Source: UBA4416 sp044353195 (GTDB lineage: Bacteria; Bacteroidota; Bacteroidia; B-17B0; Aurantibacillaceae). From it: 11,135 nt of DNA. The translations under genes and the position numbers were made by a program. Positions 6,671 to 11,135 of this stretch are shown here, in pieces; position 1 is the first letter of the stretch; every line of letters begins with the position of its first letter. Under the pieces are notes generated by a model. That model saw only the letters and a program-made list of their open reading frames with translations, did no database searches and was not told the origin of the DNA. Location of the stretch: positions 1 to 11,135 of the forward strand of contig JBILCJ010000061.1 of the NCBI GenBank assembly GCA_044353195.1, read 5' to 3'.

Positions 6671-9600
6671 ATGGTAAAATACATTAGCATCATTTATTTT
6701 ATTTTATTTTCTAATTTTTCGTTTGCGCAAGTTTCGGAAACATTCGCAGATGGCGACTTTACAAGTGCTCCAACATGGACTATCAATAGTACGTCTGATT
6801 TTTCTATAAGCGTTGGACAACTTAAATCGAATAATTCAACAACTCCAGGCAACTTTTATATCAGCACAAGTAACACGCTAGCCGTTAATTGCCAATGGGA
6901 ATTTTGGTGTAATTTACAATTTGCTACTTCTAGTACAAACTATGTAGACATCTATTTAACAAGCGACATAGATAACTTACAATCTGCAAATGTAAATGGA
7001 TACTTCATTCGATTAGGAGGAACACTTGACGAAATTTGTTTATACAAACGCTCTGGTTTAATAAGCACTGCTATAAAGTTAATTGATGGTATAGATGGAA
7101 GTATCTCAAGTAGTACAAGTAATCTACTGAAAATAAAAATTACAAGAAGTGTGTCTCATCTATTCACCTTAGAAAGAGATATGACTGGAACTGGGTCAAG
7201 CTATGTATCAGAAGGTTCAGTAACAGACGCAACATTTACAAGCTCTAATTCATTTGGTTTTTTAATACAGCAATCAACAGCATCCTTTGTAGGAAAACAT
7301 TTTTTTGATGACATCATCGTAGGTCCCATAGTGGTTGATGTTACGCCTCCAGTTTTAACATTTGCAACACCAACTTCATCTACCAGTTTAGATGTTTTAT
7401 TTAACGAAAATGTTGATATAACAAGTGCTCAAACTATCTCAAATTATACGATTAATTCAAGTATTGGATTGCCTCTTTCGGCAACTCGAGACGTGAGTAA
7501 TTTCAAATTAGTTCACCTTGCATTAAGTTCCTCCTTTATATCGGGAAGCACGTATACGTTAGTTGCATCTAATGTAAAAGATATAGCTGGAAATCCATTA
7601 ACAACATCGAGCTTTAGCTTTAATTACCTTGTGTTGGGAACACCTACTTTTAAAGATATTGTGATTAATGAATTATTGGTAGACCCATCTCCCATCGTCA
7701 ACTTAACAAGCTGTGAATATATTGAATTATATAATAGAAGCTCATATCCTTTTCAATTAGCCAATCTCAAACTCACTGATAATAGTTTGATAAGCACATT
7801 AGGCAATTATACATTAATGCCACATGCATACGTTGTCATTTGTCCGATTGGAGATACTGCCGAATTTACAAGTTTAGGATATCTAAATAAATTAGGTGTT
7901 AGTTCATTTCCATCTCTTACAAATTCTGGAAAATCCATTTATTTAAAAACAAACACGGGAATGTTTATTGATAGCGTTAATTACCGTGACACGTGGTATA
8001 AAAATGATTTAAAAAAAGAAGGCGGTTATTCTCTTGAACAAATTAATCCAACCCTCACGTATTCATGCGCTCAACAAAGTAATTGGATAGCCTCACTTGA
8101 TTCAGATGGAGGTACGCCAGGATTCATCAATTCAGTCTATTCGATTGCGCCAGATGTTATAGGTCCAAAAATAATAAGTATAACGGTTACGGACTCTGCA
8201 CATACCACCTTGTGTTTTGATGATTTAATTTCGGTAACTCAACTAACAAACACCTCGAACTATACCATAAGTGGTGCCATTGGCACACCAACATTAGCAA
8301 GCGTTTTAAGTGGAGGTTATTGTGTTACATTATCATTATTTTCTCCATTGCTTCTTGCCAACAATTATACCATCACTGTTTTTGGTTTAACAGACTGTCT
8401 CTCCAATCCTCTATTTCCAAATACAACGGTTGCATCTTATTACATAGCCAAACCATTTGACATTGTAATAAATGAATTAATGATTGATCCAGAACCTGCA
8501 ATCAATTTACCAACAGAAGAATACATTGAATTAAAAAACAGAACGGCGTTTAAACTTAATTTAAAAAATTGGAGCATCGCTACACCAACGTCTATCAAAA
8601 AAATACCACTTGTTACCATTGAACCTGATAGCTTTATTGTATTAACTGGCATTGGAAAGGCTGCTATATTTAATAGTTTTGGAATCAATGTCACCGAGGT
8701 TTCAAGCTTGCCAACTTTGGTGAATGATGGTTCAACTATCATACTAAGAGATAGTAATCATTTACAAATTCATGCTATTTCGTATGATAAAAATTTTTAT
8801 CACGACTATTCAAAAATAGATGGCGGATGGAGCATTGAACAATTAGATGAAGCTAATCCATGTGGCGAAAAAAATAATTGGCTTGCCAGTAAACATCCAA
8901 ATGGTGGAACTCCTGGTAAAAAAAATTCAGTAGCTACAAATAATGAGGATTCTCAACTACCCATTTTAAAACGAATTTCTGTGATAGGTTCTGACACACT
9001 CCTGTTAATTTTCAATGAATCGTTAGATAGTTTAACACTCCTAAATTCATCAACCTATTTATTTGATAACGGATTAGCGAGTCCAACAGCAGTTTGGCCA
9101 ATTGGTTCAGATTTTAAAAAAACAAAATTGAAAATGGCATCACCTATTTTACCAAACACTATCTATCATTGTACCATTGCTGGAAACGTAAAAGATTGTG
9201 CTGGAAATTTAATAACATCAGGCAACTCACTTCCTTTTGGTTTAGCAATGCCTGCGATAGCAAATGATGTAGTCATCAATGAACTATTATTTGACCCATC
9301 TACGACCTGTGTCGATTTTGTAGAACTATACAATCGAAGTCATCATATCATTGATTTAAAAGATTTAAGAATCGGATCCATGGATACAATCACACAAAAT
9401 TTAATTAATACTGAAAAAATAACCGATGATGGTTATTTATTATTTCCTCAATCGTATGTTGTGCTGAGTGAAAATGAATTTGCTATTAAACAACATTATC
9501 AAACCACACAACCGCAGGCGTTTTACGATGTAATAGATTTACCGAGTATGAATACAGATGCAGATGTAGTTACGTTAAGTGATAAAAACGGTCTAATTAT

Positions 9601-10102
9601 TGATAATGTTATTTATTCTAATCAAATGCATTTTCCATTATTAGTAAATACCAAAGGAGTTTCTTTAGAGCGCATAGATTTTAATAGAGCAAGTAACGAT
9701 AAAACAAACTGGAATAGCGCTTCAGAAAATGTAGGCTTCGCCACTCCAGCTTATCAAAATTCTCAATATTTACAATCAGATGGCGGAAGTGGTTTTAGTT
9801 TGATGAATCCGTTATTTTCTCCTGACAATGATGGTTACAATGATGTGTTAACTATTCGTTATACATTAAATGAAAACGGAAAAATTGGCAACATCTATAT
9901 TTTTGACAATAAGGGCAGGCCCATTAAACATTTGATGCGAAATCAACCATTAACACAAGAAGGCGCGATCAGCTGGAACGGAATGAATGATGACAACGAA
10001 AAAGCCGCGATTGGCATCTACCTCGTTTATATTGAATTATTTGACCTATCGGGAAAACTAAATCGATATAAACTGATTTGCACATTGGCAGGTAAATTAT
10101 AA
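6671..10102 (+). CDS. Large secreted lamin-tail-domain protein with Ig-like repeats
   Basis: This 1143-residue protein has a signal peptide (about 1-19, ISIIYFILFSNFSFAQ). Next comes a LamG-like beta-sandwich (about 20-220) opening with SETFADGDF. Three modules follow, each an Ig-like domain plus a lamin-tail domain (LTD). The Ig-like domains start near 222, 494 and 763. The LTDs start at 329, 597 and 866 with DIVINELLVDP, DIVINELMIDP and DVVINELLFDP, each followed by an EYIELYNR-like strand. The C-terminal region (about 1041-1143) begins FSPDNDGYNDVL, resembles FlgD-like/CHU_C domains and ends in LAGKL. No enzyme motif is present. Bacterial LTD proteins of this layout are common in Bacteroidota and are presumed to be surface proteins, possibly exported by T9SS; their function is not established. 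The gene is divergent from asd, and comF follows 17 nt after its stop. Confidence 0.88.
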   Translation: MVKYISIIYFILFSNFSFAQVSETFADGDFTSAPTWTINSTSDFSISVGQLKSNNSTTPGNFYISTSNTLAVNCQWEFWCNLQFATSSTNYVDIYLTSDIDNLQSANVNGYFIRLGGTLDEICLYKRSGLISTAIKLIDGIDGSISSSTSNLLKIKITRSVSHLFTLERDMTGTGSSYVSEGSVTDATFTSSNSFGFLIQQSTASFVGKHFFDDIIVGPIVVDVTPPVLTFATPTSSTSLDVLFNENVDITSAQTISNYTINSSIGLPLSATRDVSNFKLVHLALSSSFISGSTYTLVASNVKDIAGNPLTTSSFSFNYLVLGTPTFKDIVINELLVDPSPIVNLTSCEYIELYNRSSYPFQLANLKLTDNSLISTLGNYTLMPHAYVVICPIGDTAEFTSLGYLNKLGVSSFPSLTNSGKSIYLKTNTGMFIDSVNYRDTWYKNDLKKEGGYSLEQINPTLTYSCAQQSNWIASLDSDGGTPGFINSVYSIAPDVIGPKIISITVTDSAHTTLCFDDLISVTQLTNTSNYTISGAIGTPTLASVLSGGYCVTLSLFSPLLLANNYTITVFGLTDCLSNPLFPNTTVASYYIAKPFDIVINELMIDPEPAINLPTEEYIELKNRTAFKLNLKNWSIATPTSIKKIPLVTIEPDSFIVLTGIGKAAIFNSFGINVTEVSSLPTLVNDGSTIILRDSNHLQIHAISYDKNFYHDYSKIDGGWSIEQLDEANPCGEKNNWLASKHPNGGTPGKKNSVATNNEDSQLPILKRISVIGSDTLLLIFNESLDSLTLLNSSTYLFDNGLASPTAVWPIGSDFKKTKLKMASPILPNTIYHCTIAGNVKDCAGNLITSGNSLPFGLAMPAIANDVVINELLFDPSTTCVDFVELYNRSHHIIDLKDLRIGSMDTITQNLINTEKITDDGYLLFPQSYVVLSENEFAIKQHYQTTQPQAFYDVIDLPSMNTDADVVTLSDKNGLIIDNVIYSNQMHFPLLVNTKGVSLERIDFNRASNDKTNWNSASENVGFATPAYQNSQYLQSDGGSGFSLMNPLFSPDNDGYNDVLTIRYTLNENGKIGNIYIFDNKGRPIKHLMRNQPLTQEGAISWNGMNDDNEKAAIGIYLVYIELFDLSGKLNRYKLICTLAGKL
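7333..9766 (+). repeat. Three tandem Ig-like plus lamin-tail modules within one gene
   Basis: At protein level the central part of the gene repeats the same two-domain unit three times: roughly residues 222-490, 494-755 and 763-1033. Each unit begins with a beta-rich segment, two of them with a clear NYTI strand and an FNE- or FDD-type acidic turn. An INEL...DP...EYIEL-type LTD start follows. The unit closes with a GxSLEQ/ERI-type strand, an NW motif and, in units 1 and 2, GGTPG. Unit 3 has diverged: its LTD lacks the short insert after DP, and FATPAYQN replaces GGTPG. The DNA copies have diverged, so recent duplication is unlikely. Confidence 0.8.
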
Positions 10103-10119
10103 TTTGTTTGAACAAAAAT

Positions 10120-10803
10120 ATGATTCAAGACTTTTTAGCACTCATATATCCAAGAAACTGCATAGCCTGCGGCAATTCGTTATTTAAACATGAAGATCAA
10201 GTTTGTAATTATTGTTTTAGTAATTTACCTAAAACACATTTTAATAAACTACATAAAAATCCGGTAGAAGAATTATTTTATGGAAGAATCTCTTTAAACT
10301 TTGCGACGAGTTATTATTTATTTCATAAAAAAGGAAGCGTACAAAGTCTTTTACATGCTATTAAATACAGAGGAAATAAACAATTAGCCACATTATTAGG
10401 AAATTGGTTTGGAAATTATTTACGTGATGAAAAAAAAATAATGCAAGCTGACTTCTTATTACCTATACCCTTGCATGAAAAAAAATTAAAGCAACGTGGC
10501 TATAATCAGAGTGAAGAATTTGCCATTGGCTTATCACAAAAATTAGAAATAGAAACAAATACAACGCTACTCATACGCAAAGCTTTTACAACTACGCAAA
10601 CAAAAAAAAATAAATATGAGCGCTGGGAAAATGTTGAACATGTATTTGATGTAACAGATGTAAATGCTCTTAAAAACAAACATGTGGTTTTGATTGATGA
10701 CGTAATAACCACAGGAGCAACGATTGAAGCCTGTTGCAATGTATTACAAAAAATAGAAGGCATTAAAATTTCCGTATTAAGCATTGCATTTGCAGTTAAG
10801 TAA
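10120..10803 (+). CDS. comF: ComF-family phosphoribosyltransferase-like protein
   Basis: ComF proteins combine a zinc ribbon with a phosphoribosyltransferase fold and are linked to DNA uptake or processing in several bacteria. The biochemical role is poorly defined, and the name does not prove competence here. The protein has 227 residues from the ATG at 10120. The zinc ribbon is formed by C14-x2-C17 and C29-x2-C32. LLHAIKYRG (77-85) and PIPLHEKKLKQRGYNQSE (115-132) are family hallmarks, and the PRPP-binding loop is VLIDDVITTGAT (190-201). A TTG at 10108 in frame would add MNKN. I prefer ATG because the family normally starts a few residues before the hydrophobic segment and YPRNC. The gene lies 17 nt after the lamin-tail gene with no terminator between them, so co-transcription is likely. 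The hairpin at 10826-10854 follows. Confidence 0.9.
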   Translation: MIQDFLALIYPRNCIACGNSLFKHEDQVCNYCFSNLPKTHFNKLHKNPVEELFYGRISLNFATSYYLFHKKGSVQSLLHAIKYRGNKQLATLLGNWFGNYLRDEKKIMQADFLLPIPLHEKKLKQRGYNQSEEFAIGLSQKLEIETNTTLLIRKAFTTTQTKKNKYERWENVEHVFDVTDVNALKNKHVVLIDDVITTGATIEACCNVLQKIEGIKISVLSIAFAVK

Positions 10804-10825
10804 TCAAAAAACTTTTTACATAAAA

Positions 10826-10854
10826 AAAGCTCCTACAGGTTATGTAGGAGCTTT
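10826..10854. terminator. Bidirectional terminator hairpin between comF and the right-edge gene
   Basis: AAAGCTCCTACA (10826-10837) pairs perfectly with TGTAGGAGCTTT (10843-10854), giving a 12-bp stem with a 5-nt loop GGTTA. On the minus strand the stem runs into seven consecutive T residues, a classic intrinsic terminator for the gene ending at 10872. On the plus strand the tail is weaker (CTTTCTAAAA) but probably still ends the comF transcript, 22 nt after its stop. Confidence 0.88.
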
Positions 10855-10871
10855 CTAAAAAAATCTATCAA

Positions 10872-11135
10872 TTATCTTAATGGCGTAATGTTACCAATGT
10901 AACCATACCCTTTTCTGGCATTACCGCTTAATATGCCGAAATAATAAATTGGGGGGCATAAACATCCCAAATAAATAATTGGCTTAAGTGTTATACGAGA
11001 ATACTCTGTATACATCTTATTGTCTATAACTGTGATGCTAAAAGGAGAAATTGTCTTTCTGTCTTTCTTTTTACAATTTTCAGCATTCACTTTATACTCA
11101 TCTTTTTTATATGCTCCCGTTTTAAAATCAAATAC
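10872..11135 (-). CDS. Hypothetical protein, 5' end beyond the right edge
   Basis: The minus-strand frame is open from the window edge to a TAA at 10872-10874, giving the last 87 residues of a protein that starts outside the window. An internal GTG at 11088-11090 could serve as a start, but the frame stays open upstream (VFDFKTGAYKKDEYK), so I treat the gene as truncated. A lysine-rich stretch (NAENCKKKDRK) is followed by a hydrophobic and aromatic segment containing GCLCPPIYYFGI and a C-terminal GYGYIGNITPLR. I recognise no family. A strong terminator lies 17 nt downstream with its T-run on this strand, which supports a real gene. A single weak membrane segment or a secreted protein with a disulfide are possible readings, but neither is secure. 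Confidence 0.6.
   Translation of the reverse strand, partial: VFDFKTGAYKKDEYKVNAENCKKKDRKTISPFSITVIDNKMYTEYSRITLKPIIYLGCLCPPIYYFGILSGNARKGYGYIGNITPLR

Noticed and set aside
1..11135. Search for CRISPR arrays, insertion sequences, prophage genes or defence systems.
   Set aside because: No regularly spaced repeats, transposase or integrase motifs, or defence-type proteins were found. The tRNA 3' ends show no flanking attachment-site duplication.

Overview
The window looks like a chromosomal segment of a Bacteroidota bacterium, close to Flavobacteriales or Sphingobacteriales. The DNA is AT-rich. It encodes a protein with a type IX secretion system (T9SS) type A C-terminal sorting domain and a large lamin-tail-domain surface protein. 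A stand-alone membrane-anchored PASTA protein is present, start codons mostly lack a Shine-Dalgarno sequence, and one promoter matches the Bacteroidota consensus (TTTG, 19 bp, TAnnTTTG). I cannot name a genus. I see no insertion sequence, prophage, CRISPR array or other mobile element.

Left block (1-1652, minus strand): an operon with the order promoter, tRNA-Thr(UGU), tRNA-Tyr(GUA), tRNA-Gly(UCC), tRNA-Thr(GGU), tuf. It has the same tRNA order as the E. coli thrU-tyrU-glyT-thrT-tufB locus. EF-Tu runs off the left edge after 333 codons. A GGGAC/GUCCC hairpin followed by a boxA-like GTTCTTT sequence occurs twice: once at the start of the leader, and once in the 171-nt spacer before tRNA-Thr(GGU)-tuf.

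Centre-left block (1835-5405, plus strand): three tightly packed genes. They encode a membrane-anchored protein with two PASTA domains, a T9SS-sorted secreted protein whose ATG directly follows the previous stop, and an RluA/RluD-family 23S rRNA pseudouridine synthase starting one base after the previous stop. The block ends at a strong bidirectional terminator (5537-5583) shared with the convergent asd gene (aspartate-semialdehyde dehydrogenase, minus strand, 5588-6577).

Right block (6671-10803, plus strand): divergent from asd is a 1143-residue secreted protein. It has an N-terminal LamG-like region, three Ig-like plus lamin-tail modules, and a FlgD-like C-terminal domain. A ComF-family phosphoribosyltransferase-like gene follows 17 nt later. 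A terminator hairpin (10826-10854) then separates comF from a convergent gene of unknown function that enters from the right edge. Non-coding stretches longer than about 150 nt are 1136-1306 (hairpin and boxA-like element), 1579-1834 (leader, promoter, then AT-rich sequence with no clear signal) and 5406-5587 (a weak AT-rich foldable stretch and the terminator). No gene-free stretch exceeds 300 nt.

Most of the window is ordinary housekeeping and surface-protein content. The points most worth a second look are the duplicated hairpin/boxA-like module, the CxxC pair in the PASTA protein, and the modular lamin-tail protein with a non-standard C-terminal tail.
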